DNA of 64,000 bases from Pseudomonadota bacterium (GTDB lineage: Bacteria > Pseudomonadota > Gammaproteobacteria > Acidiferrobacterales > UBA6901), in contig DAHXOO010000004.1 of NCBI GenBank assembly GCA_027364845.1, forward strand, positions 51,841-115,840. The letters are read 5' to 3'. The notes below the pieces were generated by a model. The model had not been told where the DNA came from, searched no databases, and saw only the letters and a program-made list of their open reading frames with translations. Shown here one piece after another: positions 49,360-59,241 of the stretch (position 1 is its first letter; each line of letters starts with the position of its first letter). The position numbers and the translations under genes are program-made.

Positions 49360-50034
49360 TCAACCTGACTCTTTCTGAAGACGGACCTGTTCGGTGACAA
49401 TCTCCTCGAAATACCGTCTCAGTTGCTTTGCTGTCTTGGCGTTTCCTCTGGCCATCGCCGTAATCTCTGGCCCTTTGGCGATTCGCTGCAGTAATGCGAC
49501 GTGTTGATCACCCAGATATGGCGCGGCCAGCTCTGCATCGAAACGTGTATTTCCGGTACCAGCGATCAACGCGATACGTACCAGGTCCTTGGCATCCTTT
49601 TGTCCTTTCGCACTATCGCGTCGATCACGGTAGGCTTCCAGTTTGAGTGCAAAAAGATGTTCAAGACAGGCGACACGGTACTCGCCATATGACACCGCAT
49701 ACGCAACGACGCTGTCGAACGGTACGATCAGCGCCGAATGCCGTTCGGTGTAGATATCGAATTCGAATCCACGTTTGATTAACTGGTGTTTGTTGAGCCG
49801 GCGGTTCGGTGTGACGTCCTCTATGTCCCGCAAATCAGCCATGTCGGCGAGCGAGATGTAGAAGTCGGCGTCGTGCGTAAACTCGGCGAATGGCTTTGCC
49901 GCTTCATTGTTTACGGCATGGAGATAAACGGCTATCCCGCCAATAAACACGACCCCGTTGGGAAACATTTCCGCGATATCGTGACAGGCGCGAAGCAGTT
50001 CCTCGAACTCTGTATTATCGTCCTTGGTTGTCAC
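49360..50034 (-). CDS. Nucleotidyltransferase-fold protein (AbiEii/MNT-like)
   Basis: VVFIGGIAVYLHA...FTHDADFYISLADMADL: GG plus DxD arrangement; GTG start. Confidence 0.6.
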   Translation of the reverse strand: MTTKDDNTEFEELLRACHDIAEMFPNGVVFIGGIAVYLHAVNNEAAKPFAEFTHDADFYISLADMADLRDIEDVTPNRRLNKHQLIKRGFEFDIYTERHSALIVPFDSVVAYAVSYGEYRVACLEHLFALKLEAYRDRRDSAKGQKDAKDLVRIALIAGTGNTRFDAELAAPYLGDQHVALLQRIAKGPEITAMARGNAKTAKQLRRYFEEIVTEQVRLQKESG

Positions 50035-50048
50035 GATGAATGATTTTG

Positions 50049-50061
50049 CGTTATAGTAACG
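50049..50061. promoter_or_regulatory. Palindrome CGTTATAGTAACG in the divergent intergenic region
   Basis: Perfect 5-bp arms around TAG inside the 30-bp gap between divergent genes. Confidence 0.4.
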
Positions 50062-50064
50062 AAT

Positions 50065-50472
50065 ATGTCAATCCCGTTTTTCATTCCGCCACCGACTTAT
50101 GTGGCGCGACTTCGGCCGCAGTGTCCTCGGACCCTGGAGACGGTGTGTGCTGCCGCAGGCATTTGCTGCAAGGCTTCGGGCGCCTGGACCCAGCGCCCTA
50201 TCAGTATTGTGCACGGCGAACGATTGGAGGTAGTTGCCGAGCCCGGGGATTGGGGTGCAGTACAGATCAGCATGAAGCCTGATACATCCATACGTGAAGC
50301 GCGGCTCGCCTTGGCGGTCCTTGCCTTTTCCCTGCATGATCTGGTCGCTAAGCAAAGTATTGCGGGACGACCCTGGGCGGATGTTTCAGCGCCACGCGGC
50401 CGCCCAGTTTCCGGCACGGCGTTGTCGAATGTGGCGCGCCAACGTCGCCACCGCCGGCGATCGATTGGTTAG
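50065..50472 (+). CDS. Hypothetical protein divergent from nucleotidyltransferase-like gene
   Basis: 135-aa ORF; no family recognised. Confidence 0.45.
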   Translation: MSIPFFIPPPTYVARLRPQCPRTLETVCAAAGICCKASGAWTQRPISIVHGERLEVVAEPGDWGAVQISMKPDTSIREARLALAVLAFSLHDLVAKQSIAGRPWADVSAPRGRPVSGTALSNVARQRRHRRRSIG

Positions 50473-50797
50473 TTGTTGCTGCATCGCATGTTTGTCTGAG
50501 GATGGGTCGCGATCTGTGACTCGCATCAGCCAGAGCCTTTCGCCGGACTAGGTTTCCGGCAATCAGGTCCGGCACCGCCTGCCGGTATCGTCTACGGATC
50601 TCCGGGGAATAGGTCGTCGTTTTGTCCATCATTTCATCCTTTCGAGAAAAGGAGTCTCGACAGATGCCGGGGGAAGGATTCAATCCGATGCGATCGGACC
50701 TGCATGGGCTCGAGCAATCGTCTCACCATCGCGCTGTTTGCTATATTATTTTATTAGGTCGCGTAAATTCGTCGACCCAGAGAAAGGTGCAGCGACT

Positions 50798-51361
50798 ATG
50801 AAAATAACGACGATACAGTTGGTCTTGGCAATCTTCTGCATGATTGCAGTGGCCGGCCCAGCGTTAGCCGAAACCCCAGGCCTTTCCAATCTGGAGAGGC
50901 GGGCGGAGGCAGGAAACGCGCCCGCGGCAGATCTGCTTGGTCTCAGCTATCTGCGAGGTCGCGGTGTCGAACAGGACTACGCCAAAGCCAAGTATTGGTT
51001 CGAAAAGGCTGCGGCACACCACGGCCCAGCAGCCATGATGAATCTGGGTTGGATGTATTTACGCGGCGTCGGCGTACCACAGGATGATGTCAAAGCTGCC
51101 GCCTGGTTCAAGAAATCCTCCGACCTGGGCTGGGCGCCTGGTCAATTTTGGATGGGCTACATGTACCAGCATGGCTTCGGCGTAAACAAAGACATCGAAC
51201 ATGCGAAACTGCTATACGGGCTGTCAGCCTATTCAGGGTTCAAGCCTGCCATCAAAGCACTCGTCCAAATCAAGGCAGAACAAGACTTTGAAACGATACA
51301 CAAGGATGACGGCAGAGCGAAAGATTCCGACAAATCGGATAACACGAAAAATCGGATTTAA
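50798..51361 (+). CDS. Secreted Sel1-repeat (TPR-like) protein
   Basis: Signal peptide; GLSYLRGRGVEQDYAKAKYWFEKAA, LGWMYLRGVGVPQDDVKAAAWFKKSS, MGYMYQHGFGVNKDIEHAKLLYGLSA. Confidence 0.85.
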   Translation: MKITTIQLVLAIFCMIAVAGPALAETPGLSNLERRAEAGNAPAADLLGLSYLRGRGVEQDYAKAKYWFEKAAAHHGPAAMMNLGWMYLRGVGVPQDDVKAAAWFKKSSDLGWAPGQFWMGYMYQHGFGVNKDIEHAKLLYGLSAYSGFKPAIKALVQIKAEQDFETIHKDDGRAKDSDKSDNTKNRI

Positions 51362-51469
51362 CCCCGAACAGGGCAAGAACGGGACAGGCGACCGACATGT
51401 CAGGGAAGCGCACACCAGCTTCGCCATGGTTGCGCTGCGGGGTGCCCTAACGACATTGTCCTGCACCAC

Positions 51470-52093
51470 CGTTTCATGATCCCGCGGTTCGACGTGGCTC
51501 CCGGCAGACGAAGGCTGGGATTCGAAGATGCCTGTGCGTTGTCCGGCTTGAAGCGCACCGGGAAATACCGGGGCACGGTGGAGGATCTTTTCCGCATGAT
51601 CGAGCATTTTGTTCCATCGGACGAACGACATGTCGCGCGGCGCGACATGTTTTCGAGGCTCCTTTTGAACGACGTGCTGCGCAACGGCGATGCGCACCTC
51701 AAGAACTTCGGCCTTGTCTACGATGACTTGTCCCGGCCCAAGCTGTCTCCTGTGTACAATGTGCTTACCACGCAGGTCTGGATCAAGAACGACCTTCCGG
51801 CTCTGCGGATAAAATCTGGTGATAGCGGGCTGGAATGGTTGAGCGATTCGAGTCTTGATCGCTTGGCCAAAATGGCTCGGGTATCGGAAGACGCATGGCA
51901 GATGGTCGACAGGCTCAAGGAAATCGCCGCGCATGCCATGCAAAGTGTGCTTGATTTGGATATCGCCAGAGTGAACCCTGCGGCCAGGACTGCTCTGGAG
52001 CGCGCTTCGCGAATCGTTGAAGGTGCTTCGATGCGCCGAGAATCCTCATCGCGCAGCAGGAAACAAACCGGGCGAAGGTTGTCTCCAGACTGA
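51470..52093 (+). pseudogene. C-terminal fragment of HipA-like serine kinase toxin
   Basis: RFDVAPGRRRLGFEDACALSGLKRTGKYRGTVEDLFRMIEHF, MFSRLLLNDVLRNGDAHLKNFGLVYDD; N-terminal half absent. Confidence 0.8.
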
Positions 52094-52549
52094 CCAAGAA
52101 AGGATCGAACTGTTCGCTATCAATCTGACTGAATATACGCCGATGTCTCCATGAGAACGGAACAGTGGCGGCCGGAGACCGGTGCACATGGAACCCTCGC
52201 CTCGTCGTGTCCGCATAAAAAATATTTCAGGGTGCATTCCAAGTGCCATTGGGTTAATCACATAAACGTACGCACAGGCCGGTAAGCGGATGTGTGATAT
52301 GCTTTCGAAGCCGGTAGGCCGGGTCACGTGCACAGATTCATCTGCTGCAGGGGTTGTCCGCCGGGCTCCGGGCCCGCAGAACAAGCGCAGCAGATGGGTT
52401 CGGGGAACGCACGCCAGGAAGTGCTTGCGCCCCAGGTTGGTTTCCGCGTTTTGCCAAGGAGCTTCGGCCGGCGCGGGTTCATGGAGCTGGTGCTCCCAAC
52501 GCAGGCTATCGTTGCTGCCCCCTGGGGTGGCTGACAGGGCGGAGATATT

Positions 52550-53566
52550 ATGATTATTGTCATGCGCTCGGAGGCCACCGAGGAGCAGGTCATGGCGGTG
52601 GACGAGAGACTGCGCGCGCTGGAGCTCGCATCCAACATCTCGCGTGGGCGCGAGCGTACCGTGATCGGCGCGATCGGCGACGATCGCAAGGTACAGACCG
52701 AGACCCTCGAGGCGATGGCGGGCGTGGAGCGCGTCATTCGCATCCTCAAGCCTTATAAGATCGTCGCACGCGAATGGCACCGGGATGACAGTGTCATTCA
52801 GATAGGCGGCGTTCCGCTGGGCGGCCGCACTGTGCAGGTGATCGCCGGCCCGTGTTCGGTCGAGACCCCAGAGCAGATGGATGTTTCGGCCGCTGCGGTA
52901 CGTGCCGCCGGCTGCCGGCTCATGCGCGGCGGGGCGTTCAAGCCCCGCACCAGCCCCTACACGTTCCAGGGCCTGGGCGAGAAAGGACTCGAATACCTTG
53001 TGAACGCCGCGCGCCAGCATGGGCTGCCTGTCGTCACCGAGCTTATGGATGTGCGCCAGCTCGACACCTTCATGCGGTACGGAGTGGACGTTATTCAGAT
53101 CGGCACGCGTAACATGCAGAATTTTGATCTGCTGAAGGAGGTCGGTCGTGTGGACCGGCCGGTGATCCTGAAGCGCGGGATGGCGGCGACCATCAGCGAG
53201 TGGCTCATGTCAGCGGAGTACATCGCCGCCGGCGGTAACCACAAGATCATCTTCTGCGAGCGCGGCGTGCGCAGTTTCGAAACTGCTTACCGCAACATGC
53301 TGGACGTGACCGCAGTGGCAGTGCTCAAGCGCGAGACGCATCTGCCGGTGATCATTGACCCGTCGCATGCCGGCGGTAAGGCGTGGATGGTCCCTTCCTT
53401 GGCCCGCGCCGCGGTGGCAGCCGGTGCCGATGGGCTGCTCGTGGAGATGCATCCCTGCCCGAACGAGGCGTGGTGCGACGCCGACCAGGCGCTCACGCCG
53501 CAGGAGCTCAACACCTTGATGGGCGAACTGCGCGGGATTGCCGCGGTGCTCGGGAGGGACCTGTGA
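52550..53566 (+). CDS. aroF: 3-deoxy-7-phosphoheptulonate synthase (DAHPS, AroF-type)
   Basis: VIAGPCSVETPEQ, RGGAFKPRTSPYTFQGLGEKGLEYL, IIDPSHAGGKAWMV. Confidence 0.95.
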   Translation: MIIVMRSEATEEQVMAVDERLRALELASNISRGRERTVIGAIGDDRKVQTETLEAMAGVERVIRILKPYKIVAREWHRDDSVIQIGGVPLGGRTVQVIAGPCSVETPEQMDVSAAAVRAAGCRLMRGGAFKPRTSPYTFQGLGEKGLEYLVNAARQHGLPVVTELMDVRQLDTFMRYGVDVIQIGTRNMQNFDLLKEVGRVDRPVILKRGMAATISEWLMSAEYIAAGGNHKIIFCERGVRSFETAYRNMLDVTAVAVLKRETHLPVIIDPSHAGGKAWMVPSLARAAVAAGADGLLVEMHPCPNEAWCDADQALTPQELNTLMGELRGIAAVLGRDL

Positions 53567-53630
53567 CGCGGACCGAATTCCCGCGGTGGCAGGGCCGCGG
53601 ACAGCGTGTCTGCATTTCGAGCGGTAGCCT

Positions 53631-54497
53631 GTGATCAGACGGCTGGCGATCCTTGGCGTCGGTCTCATCGGTGGGTCGCTGGCGCGCGCTCTACGTGCGG
53701 CGGGTGCGGTCGAGGAAGTTGTCGGCTTTGGCCGCGGGCTCGCCAATCTCGAACGGGCGGTGGCTCTCGGCGTGATCGATCGCGTAGAGAGCTCGGCCGC
53801 GCGCGCGGTAAGCGGTGCGGACATGGTCGTGCTTGCGCTTCCGGTCGGATCGATGGCCACTACGCTGCGCCAGATCGCCCCGCAGCTCGGCATGCAGACC
53901 GTAGTGACTGACGTCGGCAGCGTGAAGAGCAGCATTGTGAGCGCGGCGCACACGGCGCTGGGCGAGCACTTTCCCCGGTTCGTGCCGGGACATCCGATTG
54001 CGGGTACGGAGAAGTCAGGCGTCGAGGCATCGTTCGCTGAGCTGTTCCGTGGCCGGCGTGTGGTGCTGACTCCGGTTGCCGAGACCGAGCCCGATGCCCT
54101 TGAGCGAGTGCGATCGATGTGGCGCGCGACCGGGGCGGAAACCGTCGTGATGGATATCGGCCATCATGATGAGATCCTGGCGGCAACGAGCCATCTGCCG
54201 CACCTGCTGGCCTATTGCCTGGTCGACACCCTGGCGCGCATGGATGACAGCCGCGTGATCTTCGATTTTGCCGCCGGCGGGTTCCGCGATTTTACTCGGA
54301 TCGCGGCAAGCGATCCGGTGATGTGGCGCGATATCTGCCTGGCCAATCGCACTGCGATCCTGGACGCGCTCGGACAATACCGAAGCGACCTGGACGCACT
54401 GATGGCCGCGATAGGGCGGGATGACGGCGTCTGGCTGCAGGAACTGTTTGCACGCGCCAAGCGCGAGCGCGATGCGCTCAACGGCGAACGCAAGTAG
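53631..54497 (+). CDS. tyrA: Prephenate/arogenate dehydrogenase
   Basis: LAILGVGLIGGSLARALRAAG, VTDVGSVKSSIV, FVPGHPIAGTEKSGVEAS. Confidence 0.94.
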   Translation: MIRRLAILGVGLIGGSLARALRAAGAVEEVVGFGRGLANLERAVALGVIDRVESSAARAVSGADMVVLALPVGSMATTLRQIAPQLGMQTVVTDVGSVKSSIVSAAHTALGEHFPRFVPGHPIAGTEKSGVEASFAELFRGRRVVLTPVAETEPDALERVRSMWRATGAETVVMDIGHHDEILAATSHLPHLLAYCLVDTLARMDDSRVIFDFAAGGFRDFTRIAASDPVMWRDICLANRTAILDALGQYRSDLDALMAAIGRDDGVWLQELFARAKRERDALNGERK

Positions 54498-54560
54498 GAC
54501 GTCGTACATGCCCAACGCTGCGCCATGCGCGCGCCAACCCAGGTACTGCGATAAACCCCA

Positions 54561-55913
54561 ATGACTGCAAGTTCTGAAAAGCCCGATGCTTCGCTTGACT
54601 ACCTGATTGAGCCTGGGGGGAGATTGACCGGCCAGCTGCGCGTTCCCGGCGACAAGTCTATTTCTCACCGCAGTGTCATGCTCGGGGCGCTCGCCCGCGG
54701 ACAGACTCGGGTGAGCGGTCTGCTGGAAGGCGAGGACGTGCTCGCTACGCTCGCCGCCTTCCGCGCTATGGGCGTGCAAGTCGAAGGCCCGCGGGATGGG
54801 CGTCTGGTGATCCACGGCGCGGGTCTGCATGGCTTGCGCCCGCCCGCCGTGGCACTCGACATGGGCAACTCCGGCACTGCGATGCGCCTCATGGCCGGAA
54901 TTCTCTCCGGGCAGGCGTTCGATTCGGTGCTCACCGGCGATGAATCGTTATGTAATAGGCCTATGGGACGGGTTGCCGAACCGTTGTCCGCGATGGGTGC
55001 CCACATCGAGACTGCCGCCGGCGGCAAGCCGCCGCTTCGTATCCGGGGCGGGCAGCAGCTGCGCGGCATTGACTACCACCTGCCGGTACCGAGCGCCCAG
55101 GGGAAGTCGGCGCTGCTGCTGGCTGGCCTGTACGCCGACGGCGTGACGCGGGTGAGCGAGCCCGCGCCCACGCGCGACCACACCGAGCGCATGCTGCAAG
55201 GTTTCGGCTATGCGGTCGAGGTCGATGGCGGCACCATCAGCCTGCGTGGTGGCGGTGTGCTGACCGCCTCCGCCATCGACGTGCCGGCGGACATTTCGTC
55301 AGCCGCGTTCTTTTTGGTGGGCGCGGCTATGACCCCCGGTTCCGATCTGGTGCTCGAGCATGTGGGCGTCAACCCGACGCGCACCGGTGTGCTGAATATT
55401 CTGCGCGCCATGGGGGCGACGATCGAGGTGGTCAACGAACGCACGATCGGCGGTGAGCCGGTTGCCGACCTGCGCGTGACCGGAAGCCGCCTGCGCGGCA
55501 TCACCATTGCGCAGGACCAGGTACCGCTGGCGATCGACGAATTTCCGGCGCTGTTCATTGCGGCCGCCTGCGCGGAAGGGCAAACGCGGCTGGCCGGGGC
55601 AGGGGAGCTGCGGGTGAAGGAAAGCGACCGTATAGCGGTCATGGCCGAAGGGCTCAAGCGCCTGGGCGTGGCCGCGCACGAAACGCCGGATGGGATCATC
55701 ATCCAGGGCGGGAGTTTGGCGGCTAGTCGGGATGGAGTGGAAGTAGCCAGTCATGGGGATCATCGCGTGGCCATGGCGTTCGCGATGGCGGCACTGCGAG
55801 CCGGGGGATCCATACGGGTGCGGGACTGCCGCAACGTCGCGACCTCGTTTCCGGGCTTCGTGGCGCTTGCTCGCCGCGCCGGGCTTTCGATACGCACAGC
55901 CGGGCCGGACTGA
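54561..55913 (+). CDS. aroA: 3-phosphoshikimate 1-carboxyvinyltransferase
   Basis: LRVPGDKSISHRSVMLGALARG, LDMGNSGTAMRLMAGIL, RVKESDRIAVMAEGL. Confidence 0.97.
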   Translation: MTASSEKPDASLDYLIEPGGRLTGQLRVPGDKSISHRSVMLGALARGQTRVSGLLEGEDVLATLAAFRAMGVQVEGPRDGRLVIHGAGLHGLRPPAVALDMGNSGTAMRLMAGILSGQAFDSVLTGDESLCNRPMGRVAEPLSAMGAHIETAAGGKPPLRIRGGQQLRGIDYHLPVPSAQGKSALLLAGLYADGVTRVSEPAPTRDHTERMLQGFGYAVEVDGGTISLRGGGVLTASAIDVPADISSAAFFLVGAAMTPGSDLVLEHVGVNPTRTGVLNILRAMGATIEVVNERTIGGEPVADLRVTGSRLRGITIAQDQVPLAIDEFPALFIAAACAEGQTRLAGAGELRVKESDRIAVMAEGLKRLGVAAHETPDGIIIQGGSLAASRDGVEVASHGDHRVAMAFAMAALRAGGSIRVRDCRNVATSFPGFVALARRAGLSIRTAGPD

Positions 55914-56600
55914 ATGGGTGCCATGGAGACAGCACCGGTCCTGGCCATCGATGGCCCCGGCGGATCCGGTAAGGGCACGATAAGCCAGCTTCTGGCAGCG
56001 CGCCTGGCCTGGCATTACCTGGATAGCGGCGCACTGTACCGGGCAGTCGGCCTGGCAGCACGCGAAAAAGGGGTCAGGCTGGATGATGCCCCGGCCCTGG
56101 CGCGTCTGGCGCGGGCGGTGGACATCCGATTTGAACCGCAGTCCGATGGGCGGCCGGCGCAGGTTTGGCTCGAAGCCCTGGACGTGAGTGATGTGCTGCG
56201 CACCGAGGAGACGGGGCGGCTTGCTTCCGAGGTCGCGGTGCTCGCCGCCGTGCGTGAGGCGCTGCTCGACAAGCAGCGGGATTTCCGCCGCCCGCCGGGC
56301 CTAGTCGCGGACGGGCGCGATATGGGCACTACGGTGTTCCCAGAGGCGATTCTTAAGGTGTTTCTGACCGCCAGTCCGGAAGTGCGCGCCGAAAGACGTT
56401 ATAAACAGTTGAAGGAAAAGGGGTTAGATGTTACCCTTTTAGGGCTATTGGGGGAGATTCGTGAGCGCGATGCGCGTGATGCTGCGCGCCAGGCTTCACC
56501 GTTAAAACCTGCTTCAGACGCCGTGATCCTCGACACTTCCAGCTTGAGCATTGCGGAGGTGGTAGAGACCATCTTTCGACGCCTGCAGCAGAGATTGTGA
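55914..56600 (+). CDS. cmk: Cytidylate kinase
   Basis: VLAIDGPGGSGKGTISQLLA, VADGRDMGTTVFPEA; start may be 55914 or 55923. Confidence 0.96.
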   Translation: MGAMETAPVLAIDGPGGSGKGTISQLLAARLAWHYLDSGALYRAVGLAAREKGVRLDDAPALARLARAVDIRFEPQSDGRPAQVWLEALDVSDVLRTEETGRLASEVAVLAAVREALLDKQRDFRRPPGLVADGRDMGTTVFPEAILKVFLTASPEVRAERRYKQLKEKGLDVTLLGLLGEIRERDARDAARQASPLKPASDAVILDTSSLSIAEVVETIFRRLQQRL

Positions 56601-56770
56601 CGGCAGGGCCGGCGGGCGGTTGGCACGAAACTCCGGAACTTAACGTCTATCCCATGGTGCCACGCAGCCTTCCGCATGTGGAGGGTGTGCCGTGATGCTA
56701 TGGACAGCGCACGGGAACGTCACGGCTCGCGCCGCGGCTGCCCCGAATTGCAACGGGTTAACCATCAATC

Positions 56771-58447
56771 ATGAGTGAAAGTTTTGCCGAGCTGTTCGAA
56801 CAGAGCCTGAGCAAGGTCCCAGTCCGTGCCGGCGGGTTGGTTACGGGCGAAGTCATGCGTATCGATAACGAAGTGGTCGTCGTAGATGCCGGCCTCAAGT
56901 CGGAAGGTATGATTCCGGCTGAGCAGTTCCGGGACAGCCACGGCGAGCTGAACGTGAAGGTCGGCGACATGGTCGAGGTCGTCGTCGAGAACATCGAGGA
57001 CGGGTATGGCGAAACCCGCCTGTCGCGCGAGAAGGCGTGCCGCGTCAAGGCCTGGGACGTTCTGGAGAAGGCGTTCGAGATCCAGTCCGTGGTTACCGGT
57101 GTCATCACCGACAAGGTCAAAGGCGGATTCACGGTCGCGATCGACTCCATTCGCGCCTTTCTGCCAGGGTCGCTGGTGGATGTGCGTCCGGTGCGCGATT
57201 CGAGCTATCTTGAAGGCAAAGACCTGGAGTTCAAGGTCATCAAGCTGGACCGCAAGCGTAACAATGTCGTTGTGTCGCGCCGCGCCGTGGTTGAATCGGA
57301 GATGTCGGTGGAGCGCGATGCACTCCTGTCCAATCTCGAAGAAGGCCAGATCGTCAAGGGTGTGGTCAAGAACCTTACGGATTACGGCGCATTCGTGGAC
57401 CTCGGTGGTATCGACGGTCTGCTGCATATCACCGATCTCGCCTGGAAACGCGTGAAGCATCCTTCTGAGGTACTCAAGATCGGTGATGAAATCGAGGCGA
57501 AGGTGCTGCGCTTCGACCGCGAACGCAATCGCGTCTCGCTCGGGCTCAAGCAGCTCGGTGATGACCCCTGGGTCGATCTCGCGCGGCGCTATCCCGAAGG
57601 CACGCGCCTGTTCGGGAAAGTCACCAACATTACCGACTACGGCGCCTTCGTGGAGATTGAAGAAGGTGTTGAGGGCTTGGTGCATGTCTCGGAGATGGAC
57701 TGGACCAACAAGAATATTCATCCCACCAAGGTCGTGCAGCTGGGCGACGAGGTGGAAGTGATGGTGCTCGACATCGATGCCGAGCGCCGGCGCATCTCAC
57801 TCGGCGTCAAGCAGTGCCAGCCGAACCCGTGGGAGGAGTTCGCCACCAGCCATAACAAGGGTGACAAGGTGCGTGGCCAGATCAAGTCGATTACCGACTT
57901 CGGCGTGTTTGTCGGCCTGGAAGGCGGCATCGACGGCCTGATTCACCTGAGCGACCTGTCATGGGGTCGTGCCGGAGAAGAAGCGGTCCGCGACTACAAG
58001 AAAGGCGACGAACTAGAGGCCGTGGTGCTGGCCATCGATCCGGAGCGCGAGCGCATCTCGTTAGGTATCAAGCAGATGGACGGCGATCCGTTTACGAGTT
58101 TCGTGTCGGAGCACGGCAAGGGCAGCGTCATCAAGGGCACTATTGGCGTAGTTGACGCCAAGGGCGCAGTGGTTAAACTTTCTGATGAGGTCGAGGGATA
58201 TCTGCGGGCGTCCGAACTCTCGCGTGATCGCGTGGAGGATGCGCGTACGGTACTCAAGGAAGGTGATGCCATAGAGGCCAAGATCACCACGATCGACCGC
58301 AAGAACCGCAAGATCTCGTTGTCCGTGAAGGCTAAGGACCTCGAGGAAGAAAATGAGGCGGTGCAGGAGTACACGCGTAAGTCCGGCACGGGGGCATCGA
58401 CCCTTGCGGACAAGCTGAAGGAAAAGCTGGTCAATAAGGACGGCTAG
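56771..58447 (+). CDS. rpsA: 30S ribosomal protein S1
   Basis: Six S1 repeats, e.g. [38 protein letters not shown]. Confidence 0.98.
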   Translation: MSESFAELFEQSLSKVPVRAGGLVTGEVMRIDNEVVVVDAGLKSEGMIPAEQFRDSHGELNVKVGDMVEVVVENIEDGYGETRLSREKACRVKAWDVLEKAFEIQSVVTGVITDKVKGGFTVAIDSIRAFLPGSLVDVRPVRDSSYLEGKDLEFKVIKLDRKRNNVVVSRRAVVESEMSVERDALLSNLEEGQIVKGVVKNLTDYGAFVDLGGIDGLLHITDLAWKRVKHPSEVLKIGDEIEAKVLRFDRERNRVSLGLKQLGDDPWVDLARRYPEGTRLFGKVTNITDYGAFVEIEEGVEGLVHVSEMDWTNKNIHPTKVVQLGDEVEVMVLDIDAERRRISLGVKQCQPNPWEEFATSHNKGDKVRGQIKSITDFGVFVGLEGGIDGLIHLSDLSWGRAGEEAVRDYKKGDELEAVVLAIDPERERISLGIKQMDGDPFTSFVSEHGKGSVIKGTIGVVDAKGAVVKLSDEVEGYLRASELSRDRVEDARTVLKEGDAIEAKITTIDRKNRKISLSVKAKDLEEENEAVQEYTRKSGTGASTLADKLKEKLVNKDG

Positions 58448-58500
58448 GAGCGCGTGGCCGTCCGGGACAGGCTTTGTTCGCAGTGCTGAGGGCGCCAGAG

Positions 58501-58779
58501 ATGACCAAATCAGAGTTGATCGCAGTGCTCGCGGCCAAGCAGCCGCAGCTTGAATATCGGGACGTGGAACTTGCTGTGAAGGAGCTGCTCGAGCAGATGT
58601 CCGCGGCGCTGGCGGCGGGAGAGCGCATCGAGGTGCGGGGCTTTGGGAGCTTTTCGCTGCATTACCGCCCACCGCGGTTGGGACGCAACCCCAAGACCGG
58701 CGATTCGGTCCGGGTTCCTGATAAGCATGTACCACACTTCAAACCCGGCAAGGAATTGCGGGAGCGCGTCGATCTCTGA
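58501..58779 (+). CDS. ihfB: Integration host factor subunit beta
   Basis: [62 protein letters not shown]. Confidence 0.95.
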   Translation: MTKSELIAVLAAKQPQLEYRDVELAVKELLEQMSAALAAGERIEVRGFGSFSLHYRPPRLGRNPKTGDSVRVPDKHVPHFKPGKELRERVDL

Positions 58780-58816
58780 GACGGTCTTCGGTCCGGTCCG
58801 GTCACAGGACAGAAAG

Positions 58817-58852
58817 CGGCATTGGGGTCCTTCCAATGCCGTTTTTTGTTTT
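58817..58852 (+). terminator. Rho-independent terminator downstream of ihfB
   Basis: CGGCATTGG-GGTCCTT-CCAATGCCG stem followed by TTTTTTGTTTT. Confidence 0.9.
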
Positions 58853-58941
58853 GTGGGCATGTCCGGGCGCGTCGGTTAATCCTTTCCGGTTTTTCTTGTA
58901 TTGTGTCTGCCGGATCCTGAATGCGAAGTTGCGGAGGCGGA

Positions 58942-59238
58942 ATGAAACGGCTGCTGTATTTCCTGCTGGAGGTCGTGACGGTTTTCATCGGTCTGAGTTT
59001 CGCCTACAAGAACGCCGAAGTGGTCGCGCTGAACTACTACTTTGGCCTGCATTGGAAGAGCCCGCTGTCACTGATGCTGCTGGCGACCCTGGCGATTGGC
59101 ATCGGTCTCGGTTTCATCGCGAGTCTCGGGATGGTTGTGCGCATGCAACGCCAGCTGGTGCGTGCTCGTCGCGAGATACGCGAAATAGAACAAGAGGTCA
59201 TGAATCTGCGCGCGTTGCCGATCAAGGACGTGCTGTAA
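58942..59238 (+). CDS. lapA: LapA (LPS assembly protein A/DUF1049)
   Basis: Two-TM protein between ihfB and lapB. Confidence 0.85.
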   Translation: MKRLLYFLLEVVTVFIGLSFAYKNAEVVALNYYFGLHWKSPLSLMLLATLAIGIGLGFIASLGMVVRMQRQLVRARREIREIEQEVMNLRALPIKDVL

Positions 59239-59241
59239 GGC

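Noticed and set aside
50590-50640. MMDKTTTYSPEIRRR on the minus strand, resembling the start of an IS3 OrfA
   Set aside because: Only about 15 residues resemble OrfA and nothing downstream continues the match.
52046-53020. 324-aa minus-strand ORF over aroF start
   Set aside because: Antisense to DAHP synthase N-terminus and noncoding flank; no domain.
56765-57721. 318-aa minus-strand ORF in rpsA
   Set aside because: Antisense to ribosomal protein S1.
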